DNA from: Opisthocomus hoazin
Lineage: Eukaryota; Chordata; Aves; Opisthocomiformes; Opisthocomidae
NCBI RefSeq assembly: GCF_030867145.1
Contig: NC_134415.1
Coordinates: 13,246,417 to 13,310,416, forward strand
Reading direction: 5' to 3'
Length of the DNA: 64,000 nt
Shown here: one piece after another, positions 31,833 to 45,600 of the stretch
Numbering within the stretch: position 1 is the first letter of the stretch
How the letters are laid out: every line of letters starts with the position of its first letter
Position numbers and translations under genes: made by a program
The notes under the pieces: model-generated
What the model was told of the DNA's origin: nothing
The model's input: the letters and a program-made list of their open reading frames with translations, nothing else
The model's database searches: none

Positions 31833-33033
31833 CATTTTGGGAAAATCTTTGTGGTGATCTTTAACAGAAATATGTTCCTGTGTATGAAGGAAAACCTACT
31901 TATTCCCCAAGGCATTTTTTCCATTTTTCTGCAATTTGAATTCTTCTAGCAAGTAAAGTGAAACATTATCTTGCATATTTAGCAAGTGTGTTTTTCAGTT
32001 ATTTCAGTTGTATATACCAGGACATAAGACTGAAGAAAGCCTGGTAAAGACAGGTTTCCTAAAATGCCTTTTCATTTAATGAAAAAGATAGAAAGCTGCT
32101 GTGGGAGGCTTGCCTAAGCTCTTCCATAATACAAGAGTGCTTGCTGATTTTTTGGCTTCACTGTTCAAAATGCAAGCTAAATCTAATGAGATGTACATAG
32201 TGGAGCTGTATTTCGTCTATATGGTTGCTAAGTTAAACCAGCAGTATGGCCATACTTCTAAAAGATAAAAGATAGGAACTGGTGCAGTAACAGTCCTTTA
32301 TAAGCACCACATAACTCTGCTGCTACGAGTTACCCTTTTTTTCCTGTGAATGTGCATCTGATTGTAGCATTGGTTAGTTACATGTTCACACAAAAAGGAA
32401 AATCAGCCCCTGCTGAGAGTAGGTGGGGGATTAGGGTTTTTTGTTAACAAACCATCATCTTCTGTGTGTACTGAAGACACGTTGAATGTTTTCTGGAAAA
32501 TAAAGGGACAGGTTCTATTTGCATCTAATTCTTGTAACAGAGTTAATCTATCTGCATATTTGATGTGACGCCATCACTGACAGAATTAAAATGCTTCTGC
32601 TTTTATTCCTCCCTAGTTTATTTTTATTCCAGGCAAACTATGATCTTATGTGACAAGAATGCTTTTGTTTTAGCCATGGATTTAAAGGGGAGTGGTGGGG
32701 GTGGTTTCTGTTTGTCTTTTTGTTTTTCTTGTTACCTCAGCTGTAACACTGAGCACTACAGTAAAGATCAGCTGTGCTATTGGTCAGGTAACTGGAGCCT
32801 TTTATAATTGGATAAAATTACAAGTTTATAGATAGGGGGTTTTTTTGTATGTAGATATGCTTTGTTTTAAGGCTTACAATGGGACAATGGATTATTATTT
32901 GAAATAATTTCCCCATACTTTTAAACTATATCACTTGGCTAATGTGATTTTTTATTGTCTGGCATGAAGTATGAGGTTATTTATACATTATAATATACAT
33001 ATTATAAATGCTTCTTCTGGTTTTATATTTTAG

Positions 33034-33471
33034 GTCTAAAAATATTTGGAGGGAGATTAAGTGGTTCAACAAGCAACGCTCTAATGGATGTCAGAGAATT
33101 TCCGCCAAAAGATCTACAAATAGACTCAAAGGACAGTCTTCCTACTGACTATAGAGTGGAAAGTTTGGCATCTCATTTGGTTTCTTCAGCTGATGAAAAT
33201 GAAAATCAACTTGACAATGATGGTAATGAGGTTCTGACCAGTAGCAGCATTGCTATGGGGCGACAGGATAAGAGTGAGCAGGACAGTATCAATAATAATG
33301 AGAATAGGGACAGTGGAGACTGTACCCCAAGCTGTAAGGAAAGTGAGACTGAGAGAAGATCTGTAAATGTCTATATGGAACCCCAGTTTGAGGAAAAGCC
33401 TATTACAGAAAAACAGCCAGGTGGAAAAAGAAGTCCAAGAAGCAAAAGAAGCTCCAGTAAAAAATCTAAAG
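33034..33471 (+). CDS. CNST: CNST exon 2, first coding exon (ATG at 33084)
   Basis: The acceptor tattttag|GTC is at 33033/33034. There are 50 nt of 5'UTR, then ATG at 33084 with G at +4. It encodes [18 protein letters not shown] and on to KKSKG (129 codons plus one base). The human start MDDSDTPTYYLQIEPQDG aligns directly, which fixes the start. The donor is AAAG|GTACTT. Confidence 0.95.
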
Positions 33472-36400
33472 GTACTTCATAAAAAAAGTTTTTCTGGTGT
33501 TTACTTAAAATAATAACATTGTAGTTCTAATCTATGAACTAATAAGAAAGTTATATTTTAGTTGTCATAATAATTATTTTTAAAATTTCACTGAAGGATT
33601 TGGTTTAGAACTGTTTTAGTAGTCCTAAATCAGATTCAACTCTAGATGTTTTCACCTTCTGTATCTAAACGTTGCCTGTGTAGCAAATGGAACATATCAA
33701 GGAAACACAAGTAGAGGGAGGTGCAGAGTTTAAGTATGGAAATTGGGCTGACTTGCGAATCAGAATAGTCAGAAATTCAGGCAATATGGTTTTGTTCATT
33801 TGAACATTGTGCTCGAGTGCAAGATTTTGGTGTCTTGATCCAGTGTCAAGATTTGAAATCTTGCAGTGAGTACCAAATAGCTTGATCTTGGCCTGCTGTT
33901 GCCAACATTTACTTACATTTTTCAAAGCTTAATGGATAGTCCTAGGATATGCATTTTGGGTAATCAGCCTTTCAAAAATGTGTTTCTACCAATTCTCGAT
34001 GTTACTTCTCCTTGAGATCTTTTGGAAATGAATTGTATAAGGAAAATGTAAATGCTTATTAAATGTTCTTATTTGAGGTGCTTTTTTTCTTTTTTGAATG
34101 AGTAGGATTTGTCTGCATCAACACGATGTGTCCTCATACTAGGTTTTTGCTGAAAATCATAAAGCTTATGTGTCATAGTGCTGAAAACATTTTAATTAAA
34201 ATCAGTGTGTTTCATGACATAGGTATCTGAAAGTTACTTGAAACAACTAAACCATGCCTGCCTTTTATTTTCATGCATTTTTTTATCACCTAAAGATTCA
34301 GAAGATGGGGAATTTGGCTACTTAAAGTAGATAATTTTAACATATAATTTTCCTGCTAAATGCCAGGTCTTTTATGGCCTAATCTGAAAACTAATAATAA
34401 TCTTAAAAGATTATAAAATAGGTAAAGAAGGGAAAGGAAGGAAGCCTTGAATTCCTTATCTTGTACGTATCGGCAAAATCAAGAAGAGAAAAATTTCATT
34501 TGCTAGTAGAGATAAAGGATCTCAAAATCTGTCATTACAGGGAGAATGAGTTCTTATTAAATGATTCAGAAAGTCATTAAGTATATATTTCAACTGTACA
34601 TTTAATGTTTAAAAATAGAAGAAAATATTTAATTAAAGCAAGAGATTGGCAGAAGTAATTGAGAACCAGTCATCTGTATGATGGGAATAACAAAAAACAA
34701 GTTGATGAAATGTGATATAGATGTGTGGACAGAAGTATCTGAAGCCCAATGAGAGAAAGAAAGATGGTTCCCCTGTTTTCACACAATGCCATGACTGTCA
34801 CAATTTCTTCATGTTGCAAATGTCTTTATTTCAGTGAGATTCTTCCACTTAATTTTTAACACCAGCTATTTTAAACAGTTCCCAAGTATCCGTCTGCCTA
34901 AGAGAACCAAACTGGCTTTCTTGTCTTTATACCAACTCAGAGGTAAAGGAGAGTATAATCAAACCAGTGGAAGGTCTGTGGATGACATCAGAGCACCGCA
35001 CAAGCAAGCTGGACTCACAAATTAAATACTTGTGTGGCATATATTATGGTGATATTTTTTTATTTTTTATTTTTAACTATTGAGAAATCATGGATGAGTT
35101 ACTTTGACTCATAGCTAAAGAAGAGATTTATGAGTCGTCTTCTCGTTCCCTATAAGCAAACCTGTTAGAGTTGCTGTTAAATGTTGCAATTCTGGAAAAG
35201 ATGATATTTGACTTAAAAGTTCATACTCCTTCTCTTGCTAGTGACTAAAGCAATGAACCTGCAATATGGAAAGCTACATTTTAGGTTTTTTTATTTGTTT
35301 GGGTCTTGCTCAGCAGAAGATTCGTGATCATTAGAGATGCCAATCTTCTGCTCTGGACATAACGTTTTTAATTTAGAAGAGCGAGCGAGTACTCACACTT
35401 GCAGTGTGTTCGAAACCCTCTAAATATTTGCTTATAAAGCATATAAGTATTTGATTATTACATTTCTCTATATGCTTGGAATGTGTTGGAGCTAGAATTA
35501 TCCTAGCCACTGCAATCAGTAGACTGGAATGCAAGACTGAGAATCACTTTGTCTGGCTGAAGATTCATATAGTTCAATATCCTTCCCGTGACAGTGGCCA
35601 GTAGAGGATGGGTAGATAAGAGTATGAGGACAAGGCAAAGAGGTAGTGTTTTGGATTGTGTGTTCTCTTTGCCATCAGCAGTTATCCATTCAAGACTTCC
35701 CCAAGTGGGAACTGATAGACTGTAAATAGCTTACAGTGAATTTGTCACCTGACTTGCAGTTGGTTTCCTGTCCTGGAGTAAGTAGTACCAAGATTTTACC
35801 TATGCATTGTTTGAAGAAGCACCTCCTTTTAGCTGTTTTGATATAGTAACATCTACTTGATGTAGTAGACATATTAGAGTGAATTGACAGGTCTGTAGCT
35901 TCCAGCCCCTAAATTTCTCTCACATTCTTTTTGTATACTAATAATAGTTTTGGATAGACTATGATTATATCTGTTTAAGGAGGACACTGGGAATCAAAGA
36001 AGTGATGTAAATTTAAATTGAAAAATTTAAACTTTGGTGATTATTCATACTTTGATTCCTTGTAATGAATTGTACTAACTTTAGTGCAGTAGAGATAGTG
36101 ATTCATGAGGTGTCATCTGCTTCAATGTATTTTTGTAAATGTGGACTTCAAATTATCCCTGTTCTCTGAAAATAATTTAATCTTTTTCCGAAAGATTAGT
36201 CCTGGTGTAACTAGTAACTGAATATTCTAAAATCACAGTGTGTAATTCCTTAACGTAGTATAGCACGGTAACTTGCACTTAACCATTTTTCCCCAAATTA
36301 AATTCTGCAGCATACATTTTTTCTGTAAATTATTCAGTTTATTTCTTGAAGCAGCTTGAAGGTGGGGGAAGAAAGTGGAGTGGTCGGGATGGATTTGGTG

Positions 36401-36615
36401 TTGAAGCAAATGAAATATACTCACATAACTAGTCAAATTAGATGAAAATCCAAGCAATGTTATTGTATTTAGGGTTCTGCGCCACACTAAACAAGATCTT
36501 GCACTTGCTCAGCTAGACTTATATCTTGACCGCCAACCATCATGTCTTAAAATCTCTTCTATTAAAAATGAGATTTTTTTTTTTTTTAAATACTTGCTGG
36601 TGTCTCTCTCTCTCT

Positions 36616-36646
<31 letters not shown>

Positions 36647-39600
36647 CCCCCACAATTCTTGAATGAATCGGTCTGAACCAGCTTTCTGGTACTGAGTACC
36701 AATGAATGTTTTAAAAGAGAGATTGACATATGTTTTCTGTACTAGAAACTTCTGTTACTGGTAACTTAAACTAATGCTACTGAATGTGAAAATTAGAATT
36801 CTGTTAAAAAACAGAGGACAACATCTACTATTTTATTTTGATAGCAAATGCTTCATACTCGCATCTCTGACTCATTCTCAGGCAGGCGACAGGAACATCT
36901 TAATTTCATTTACTTGCAGTACTGACAAAACAAAAAAGCTGAGACATACTGAAAAATGTGTTTGTTATTTGTATTCGCAAGGTCTGTCAAAATTGGATCT
37001 TTTTGCAAACATGGGGCTGCTTCTGTGAACTCTTAGGGAAATCTTGAGAAAGCTTGATTCTCCCAATGTCTTAGGAAAATTGGCACACCCAGCTGGGCAT
37101 AGATGATGTCAGTTGAAACCTCTGTGAGTCTGGCAGAGGAGAAACACAAACCCTGTTCTCTGCCGCGTTCCCAGTGAGTGCTCTAGCCATTGAGGAGTTG
37201 ATATCTTCTGTGTGTTTTCACATTGATTTTCATAAAGGCTTTAGTTCCATTCAAATATGAAACTGAATATCAATGTATGGAGTAAATATCAATGCTTTGC
37301 AAAGTGAAAAATCTTAATCCTTGCTTCTTAAAATATCAGAAATATACGTAAAATACCAGTCTTTAATAAAAAAAAAATAAAAATACCTGCTTTGGACAGT
37401 AAGATTGATTGATTCCAGGAAAAAGCAGTGTTGTATGCCCTTTTTGAGAATATGAAGAAAAAAAACCAAACAGGGATCTTAGCCCATAACACCTTTATGA
37501 TGAAACGTCATTACTGAGTGTTAGTAATTTAGTTAATAAGTAAATAGTTATAACTTAATAAGTTAATATGTTACGTAAATAGTTACTGCCTCAAGAGAAG
37601 TTCTTGGTTATAGTGCTGCTAGGGCACAAATGCTGTCTTGTGTTTAAAATAGAACAAGGTGGAATTCACCTGAATGGCTGTAAGGCCTTGCTTCAGAATC
37701 TGGGGAGTAATATGAGGGCAGAATTTGATTCCAAGTGAGTGACAGCTCAACTACACGTAGGAATAATATTCAGTTTATAAGCTAGGTGTTAGCAACTACC
37801 ACAATAACATTAAAATGCAGGTTTTTCATGATAGTTGCTATTGAGCATGTTTCAGTCGACGTTAATGTTTTGATGTGACAGGTGATTATTAACCGGGTTT
37901 CTTCTCTGAAAGAAAAGGTTAGCCAGAACATGTGGGCCTTCTTTTCTGATTTCATGATCATGTGCTGAACAGAAGGCCGTATTTTTAAAGACAGCCTTAA
38001 TTCCACCTCTAAGAGTACTTTCTGGTTTGTATCTTGCACCCGGTTATGTCTGCTGTAGCTTTTGGCCCACAACAAGCCCAACTAAATACTGGAAAAGCAG
38101 AGACATGCTTTAATATTGAAAAAGCAATGTTAAGTTACACCCGTATTTTGTATGGCAGTAAGCCCTGTGAAAGTAGCCACCCACAGAGATTATTAGTACT
38201 CCTGACCTGGATAATTTACTTAATAAAGAGTTTAAAATAACAAAAAATAGAACAGTGGAGCCTTCAATGGGCAAGCAAATGGCTTTTTTAAGCCCTAAAT
38301 CTTAAACCTGAATCATGACTGTAGGGTTTCAGTTACGATGAGCCCAAGGGGTCTGAAATACGCTGAGTGCCCAAGCTGTAGCAACAGTGAAAGCGAGATG
38401 GTTCCTTGAAATAGTGCCCCCACCTGTCCTGCTGTTAAATAATAACATGATTTTCAGAAAACGGGTGTAGCTGGGGAAGAATAACATACTCATCATAACT
38501 TGAGTTTATAAAAGTTTATTGTACTTATTTCAGTGGCCAAATTCTCTAAGTTGTTTTAAAACAATATGTGATTATTTTTTTAAAAGTTCAGTCCAGTGTA
38601 AATGTATCAAATTCAGTGTTGTACTATGAAAAAAAAAAGTTCCTTAATTGGTGGAATAAGCTGTAGTTTTCTGGTTACTTCTAAGACTGTGTGTTATAGG
38701 AAGCCATCACTGATTGCTTTCATTCTCTGATCTTTGTGAGAAACTGGTCCAGGCTGTATATGGGTAGTTGATTTCTCCCACTGCTACTGCTTGCTCTACA
38801 CTTCTTCCCTAATCTCATTTAACATTTCCTGGTAACTAGCATATTCATGATCATCAATATACTACAGATGTAGAATTTCTAAAAATAAAATGTAGGATTT
38901 GCACCCATAAAGTTTTTCCTGTAATATTTTTATACTCTTATGCTTTACATTATCCTTCATATATGTTGCCAGTCCTCCACCTGCATGTCTGACTCTTTTG
39001 ACTTCTATAAAATTGGAGAAAGACAACAACAGGGGACTGGCAGGGAATGTACTGTGGAGAAGCTACTTTTCTGCCTAGCAGGAAGTTCTGGAGGCTAATT
39101 TCAGTTTACGCTTCCGTGTGTCATTGTTGCCAACGTAGATCACCACTACTGGCTCGTTCCCTGAACTCTCAAATGAACTATCCAGCTACATAGTGGGGGT
39201 CTTCCTTTTCACTCATCAGGACAGTCCTCCTGGACATCTGCTTCTTTCTGTCCTTTAGGATTCTCTTGTCACTGTGAGGAGCCACTGTGTTACCAGCTGA
39301 AGAACAGGTCAAATTGTCCTCCCTGCCTCCCCTCCCCCAGGACTTCTCCCTGTACAAGGTCCTCAGCACCAGTGAAGAGACAGCCTGAGAATCTCATTCA
39401 CACTCTCCTCACCTACCTTCTTTTTGCCCTTTTTGAGCAAAACCATGCTGCAAACAACCCTGCTTTCCGTCTCTGCTGTATTACAATTTGGTCTTAAAAT
39501 AGAAGTTTGGTCCACTTGGATCCAAGTATTGATTTTTTTTAGTTGAAACTGCAACACCAATCACAACACTTTTTATTTTAGGTCATCCTGGTCTCTTATT

Positions 39601-42600
39601 AATAACTCTGTAGAGTTTAGACTAGGTGGGGGTTTTTTGCCCAAAGTCAGATCCTAGTTAGAAGTGTACAGAAATACCTGATGTATGCTTTTTTTCAGGC
39701 AGGTGAGCTGACACCAAGACAGACTATCACAAGTAATTTTGACAAGACCAGTATTTTATTTACTTGCAGGGATGTTACTTAAGATACTAGGTTTTTATTC
39801 ATAGCTCTTGCATTGAAATTTCCAGAATAAACAAGGATTTTTTTGAATCCTAACCTAAGTACTTGTTCTTTTTAAAGGAGTTCCTACGGTTGGAACCACA
39901 GCAATCAAGGAGGAAAATACTCTTATTACAGATACAGATTCTGTGCATGCTGAAGGTGCTGTTGAAGAAAATGAAAACTTTCACCAAAAAGAACAAAAGC
40001 AAACATTGCAGACTCTTTTCTCTTTGCTCCGTGGAGAGGTTGAGCAGGTGGATTCAAAGATACTGCCTCTGTGTCTCCATCAGGTATTTCCTATGATTCT
40101 GGGGTGTTGTACACAATTTTGTATTTATTTGAGATCTTTCTTCATTAGGAAAAATGCATTAATTCAACATATGCCAATATTCATATCTGGACAGAGTATT
40201 TTGATATACAAAATGAGGTCAAGGCAAATATATCCTCTTCTAATACACATTAAATTGTAAATTGCCTTGCAAGTATTTTCTGCAGTTCAAGGAAACTCTT
40301 AAGGTTGGGTTTTCTAATTCTCCAGATGATGAAATTCTAGTTTAGCAGGAAGATTTAGGAAAATCACTCTTCATCATACCTTAAATATGGTTTGTAAGAC
40401 TAGTATAGATACAAGACAGCTGATGTCTAAATAACATTTTAAACCTGGAATTATTTTTACTATTGCAGGCTTCTTTTTAGCATGAATTTCATGCATGAAT
40501 GCTAAGATTCAAGGTTTTTCAGTATATGTCACGCTTGCAAGACCAAAGGAAATACTGTGTCCTTTGAAAAGCAATCTTTTTCGCTACCTGGCCAGTATGT
40601 TTTTCTTTCTGCAGATTATGATGCAAGATGAATATGTTGATAGGACTTGACACAGTATTGATTTATAGTTTAGTTGTGTCAGGCTAGAAGTGGACTAGAA
40701 ATGTTTTTGTTTGGCTGTAGTGTCTCATATGGGCTATATATATAGGTGCTATACGGTGCCTGATTTGACTTAGTTGCATTATCTTTATTGTGGAAAACTG
40801 GATGATTGTGAAATTTTAAACTTCTGAATTGTGATGACACTCCTGCATTGTTACTCTCTTTGAATATAAATAAGCAATTATATTTGAGAAAGAGGTTTCT
40901 CTTTAGTATTGCAGATTATAGATAATGTACATTCAACATAGAATTTTAAATTATTTTTTTAATCTGTGTTTGAGTGAAGATATTTTATATCATTCCTTAA
41001 TTGATTTGAAACTTAGCATTAGTGTTAACCATTTGTACTTTTAGCCACGCCAAATTTGGTGGTTGTTCATGAGTCAGTACAAAGGTCTGTTTTGGAAAAC
41101 ACAGATAGGGCAGAAGCTTCAGAACGCTTTACAAACATTAAGGAGTGTCGCTAGACGTGACAGAGGTGAAATCTGTTTGCTGATTTTTAGATAAGGAAGC
41201 CAAACCCTAAGGGTAACAACCTTTTGAAAGTCATACATGAACTGTGACAGAACTGAGAGTAGAATCTGCATTTCCAGATTCAAACATGCAATCAAACACC
41301 ATCTTTTTTTTCCCTAAGAAATATCAAGCATTTTGAATGGAGTGTTTGAAAGAAAACTAACAGAGCTTACAAGGATTGTAACACACTTTTTAATCTGTAG
41401 AAAAAATAAAGAATTTTAAAGATAGCATTCCTGTTTTTATGTGAAGTGAGTCTGTTAAGATTTTTTTTTCCTTTTCCAGCAATTTAACCTGTCATCTTCA
41501 GTCTTCTTTTCAGATTGCTAATACAGCCTGCCAGTGACGTTTTTTTATGCCAAGTCTAGCAAATACTCTTCTGTGACATTGTCTTTTTATTCTGTATGAC
41601 AAAATTCAATGTAAAATAAAGAGCTGTGTCAGATATTCTGGAGTATTAACAATCTGTGTTGTTAGTGGGAAGCCTGTATTAAATATTTAAAAGCTGTGTG
41701 ATATTAGGGGCTGTCTAAGGGTTAACTGTTAATTAAGATAGTGTGTAATTTTTTTGCTCTCTTAAATGGAATTCATGTGATTTGTTTAGCATTTGTTACA
41801 GAATCTAAGTACTTTTATATAAAACATAGATACAGAGCTTTGGCAGCTCCAGAAATCCTTAGGAGACTGCTGTGGATAGCAGACAATCATAGAATCATAG
41901 GTTGGAAAAGACCTCTAAGATCATCAAGTCCAACTGTCAACCCAACACCACCATGCCTACTAAACCATATCCCGAAGTGCCACATCTACATGTTTTTTAA
42001 ACACCTTCAGAGATGGGGACTCCACCGCTTCCCTGGGCAGCCTGTTCCAATGCCTGACCACTCTTTCAGTAAAGAATTTTTTTCTAATATCCAATCTAAA
42101 GCTCCCCTGATGCAGCTTGCGGCCATTTCCTCTTATCCTATTGCTAGTTATTTGGGAGAAGAGACCAACACCCACCTCACTACAACCTCCTTTCAGGTAG
42201 TTGTAGAGAGGGATAAGGTCCCCTTCAGCCTCCTCTTTTCCAGACTAAACAGCCCCAGCTCCCTCAGCCACTCGTCGTAAGACTTGTTCTCTAGACCCCT
42301 CACCAGCCTCATTGCCCTTCTCTGGACACACTCCAGCACCTCAATGTCCTTCTTGTAGTGAGGAGCCCAAAACTGAGCACAGTACTCCAGGTGCGGCCTC
42401 ACCAGTGCCGGGTACAGGGGCACGATCACCTCCCTACTCCTGCTGGCCACACTTCCTGATAGAAGCCAGGATGCCCTTGGCCTTTTTGGCCACCTGGGCA
42501 GGTGGCCATTTTTTATGTGCAAAGAAAGACCCCTGGAAGTCACTTACCAATTCTCTTTTGGAGGTACTGGGCTCAGAATGGTCTAGTGATTAGTAAAGAG

Positions 42601-45600
42601 GCTAACAGCCAGGAATGTGCAACTCGTAATCTATACTCCTCTATCCAGTTGCTGTCTTATTTGAGCAATCATCTTTAGACTTTTACAAAAGTGCCCACTT
42701 GTTAAGCCCTGCAAATTTTGAGTGGGTAAACTGATATGCCCCAAAGATTCTTGAGACTGAATGCTTGTGTGTTCCCACAGAAGGCACTGGACTATCAGCT
42801 ATGACGTGTCTCAACCTGAACGTTCAGGTGTCAGGGTACCTGCAATTACTGTGGCCCTTGCCACACCATGTATGGCAAGTAGACTGCCAACATTCCCTGT
42901 CCCTGAAGATTGATTAGTTAATGCTTGTAAAGGTCACTGACACTAGAGTTCTGTGGAACAAAATAGTTTTACTTCTGAGGTTTAAGTTTTTTGTATTTTA
43001 TTCAATTTGCAAACAAAGCCATCAGTATTCCTCAGCTTTCTGGGAAAGCCTGCCTAGTTTTCTAGCAAGCACAAATAAGTTGTTGTTGTTTCAAATCTCA
43101 AAGATTATTTACCTGGAGTTGAGCAAGCATTTGACATTGTCCTGCACAACATCCTTGTCTCTAAATTGGACAGACGTGAGTTTGATGGATGGACCACTTG
43201 GTTGATAAGGAGTTGGCTGGATGGTCACACTCACAGAGTTGTGGTCAACAGCTCGATGTCCAAGTGGAGACCAGTTCCGCAGAGGTCAGTACTGGGACCA
43301 GTGTTGTTTAACATCTTTGTTGGCAACATGGACAGTGGGATCGAGTGCACCCTCAGCAAGTTTGCCAATGACACAAGCTGCGTGGTGTGATTGACACACT
43401 GGAGGAAAGGGGTGCAATTAGAGGGACCTTGACAGGCTTGAGAGGTGGACCTGTGTGACCCTCATGAAGACCAAGTGCAAGGTCCTGCACATGGGTCGGG
43501 GCAATCCCAAGCACAAATACAGGCTGGGTGGAGAATGGATTGAGAGCAGCCCCAAGGAGAAGGACTTGGGGGTGCTGGTTGGTGAGAAACTCAACGTGAC
43601 CTGGCAGTGTACGCTCGCAGCCCAGAAGGCCAACCGTACCCTGGGCTGCATCCCCAGCAGCGTGGCCAGCAGGTCGAAGGAGGAGATTCTGCCCCTCTGC
43701 TCTGCTCTGGTGAGACCCCACCTGGAGTCCTGTGTCCAGCTCTGGAGCCCTCTGCACAGGAAAGGTATGGACCTGTTGGAGTGGGGCCAGAGGAGGCCAC
43801 AAAAATGATCCAAGGGCTGGAACACCTCTGCTGTGAGGAAAGGCCGAGTGAGTTGGGGCTGTTCAGCCTGGAGAAGAGAAGGCTGCGGGGAGACCTTACA
43901 GCAGCCTTCCAGTACCTGAAGGGGCCTACAAGAAAGCTGCAGAGGGACTTTTTATGAGGGCCTGGAGTGATAGGACAAGGGGTAATGGCTTCAAGCTGAA
44001 AGAGGGTAGGTTTAGATTAGATGTAAGAAAGAAATTCTTTACTCTGAGGGTGGTGAGGCCCTGGCACAGGTTGCCCAGAGAAGCTGTGGCTGCCCCCTCC
44101 CTGGGAGTGTTCAAGGCTGGCTGGACGGGGCTTTGAGCAACCTGGTCTGGTGGAAGGTGTCCCTGCCCATGGCAGGGGGGTTGGAACTAGATGATCTTTA
44201 AGGTCCCTTCCAACCCAAACCATTTTATGATTTTGTGCTCTACAGGGAGGAACTGGAAGAAAAATGTTTTGGTTACGACGTTATCTTTTCTATACAGGGT
44301 TACACCTTCTCCTTTCTAGGTATCAGCTCTGTCTTTTCCATAATACTCCCCACCAGCAACTCAGTCAAAGCAAAGTTCTGATTAGAAATATGCTCATTTT
44401 CTGACTGTCTTTGGATACTTGCTTTCTCTGAGCTGGTTGCATGGACTCTAGTACAATGATGCCTTTTCCCTTTCAGTCCAAGGATTAATGCTTTATGCCA
44501 GTTAGGGGGAGGGGAAACAAACCGGAAAACTGATACCTTTACTTGATGAACAGAAAAAGTATTCTTTCTAACTGGCATCTAAACTTTTCTTCTGGAAGTC
44601 CTGCCACTTCCATTCTTGTAATTTTGGCTTTGAAATAGCTGGTTGAAAGCAAAGCATCACTAGGAAGAGGACAGTAAATCTATTTCAGTAGTCTGCAATT
44701 AAAATATGTAGCTTTGATATAGCAATAGCTTGATATACAGGAACATAATTTTATCTTCTGTTTGCGTGCCTGTGTTCTTGGTTTATACACAGCTTCTCAG
44801 TATATAAACCCTTGGTGAGCATCTATTTACTGTTCCGTTTTGCAGAGCTCTGTTAAAGATAGGCGTTACAAAATTACCCAGCCAGGGTGAAGTTGTGCTT
44901 TAAGATTGCAGCTAAATATCTTGAATGTTTAGGCATAGAGATGCCTTGTTCAATTCCTAGCCATTGGCTAAGACAGCAGCTGTTACAGCAGCATTTAACA
45001 TCAGTTTACACATTTTGTTAAGCTAGAAGTGCTGGAGATGGCGTAGTTCTTCAAGTATTTTATATGCAGTCTGTCATATGTTTGATTTTCCTGGTCCTCG
45101 GTGACAGCTTTAGAATGATATTTGTTCTTTGTATTAAGCCTTCTTAGCACTTTGAGCTCTAAAAGTAACAGGGAGACTTTGCTTATTTCTTGTATCAGCT
45201 CCCCGGTATTTCTTTGTTTTGACAGATCTGTATTCAACATTCATCTAAGAGAACAAGTCTTAAAGAATTTTGTGATTTTTAGGATTTTTTTCCAATTGTC
45301 ATCTTTGGCAGAACTGTCTTGTTACAAATCCAGTTTTAATTGTTCTGTTATAGAAATATCAGGCTAAGGAGGAAGAGCCACAGATTTGTTCCATGTCGTA
45401 ACAACTACAGTGCAAATCAAAGAACTGCCATCCGGCTTAACTCCATGATTTGCTCTGTTATTGAAGAGCTTCAGATGTCGAGATGTTAGGCTTAGTGAAC
45501 TGACACATGAGGTAGAGGATCTTTAAATCTTTTTAACACAGCAGAGCAGCTTCAGGAAAGGAAGTGGCAGAAGGCTGCTGCAGTGGTATTGTCTGACTTC

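Larger units (their letters stand above)
18606..33033 (+). other. CNST: CNST intron 1 (about 14.4 kb)
   Basis: If exon 1 ends at 18605, this is the first intron. The left 550 bp are CpG island. The rest is AT-rich with three CR1 insertions (20468, 25310 and the 31025-31830 pair) and one long unassigned frame at 21822-22358. No conserved coding exon was recognised between 22400 and 33033. A 111-codon frame at 26632-26967 has no recognisable domain. Confidence 0.7.
33472..39877 (+). other. CNST: CNST intron 2
   Basis: A 6.4-kb AT-rich intron. It holds an 11-bp inverted repeat at 35312-35352, a (TC)8-T28 pyrimidine tract at 36603-36646 and a decayed LINE 5' region at 38700-39335. No other element is recognised. 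Confidence 0.8.

Noticed and set aside
43166-43957. Open frames between 43166 and 43957 as a host gene
   Set aside because: They are CR1 ORF2 (RT and C-terminal region) in broken frames.
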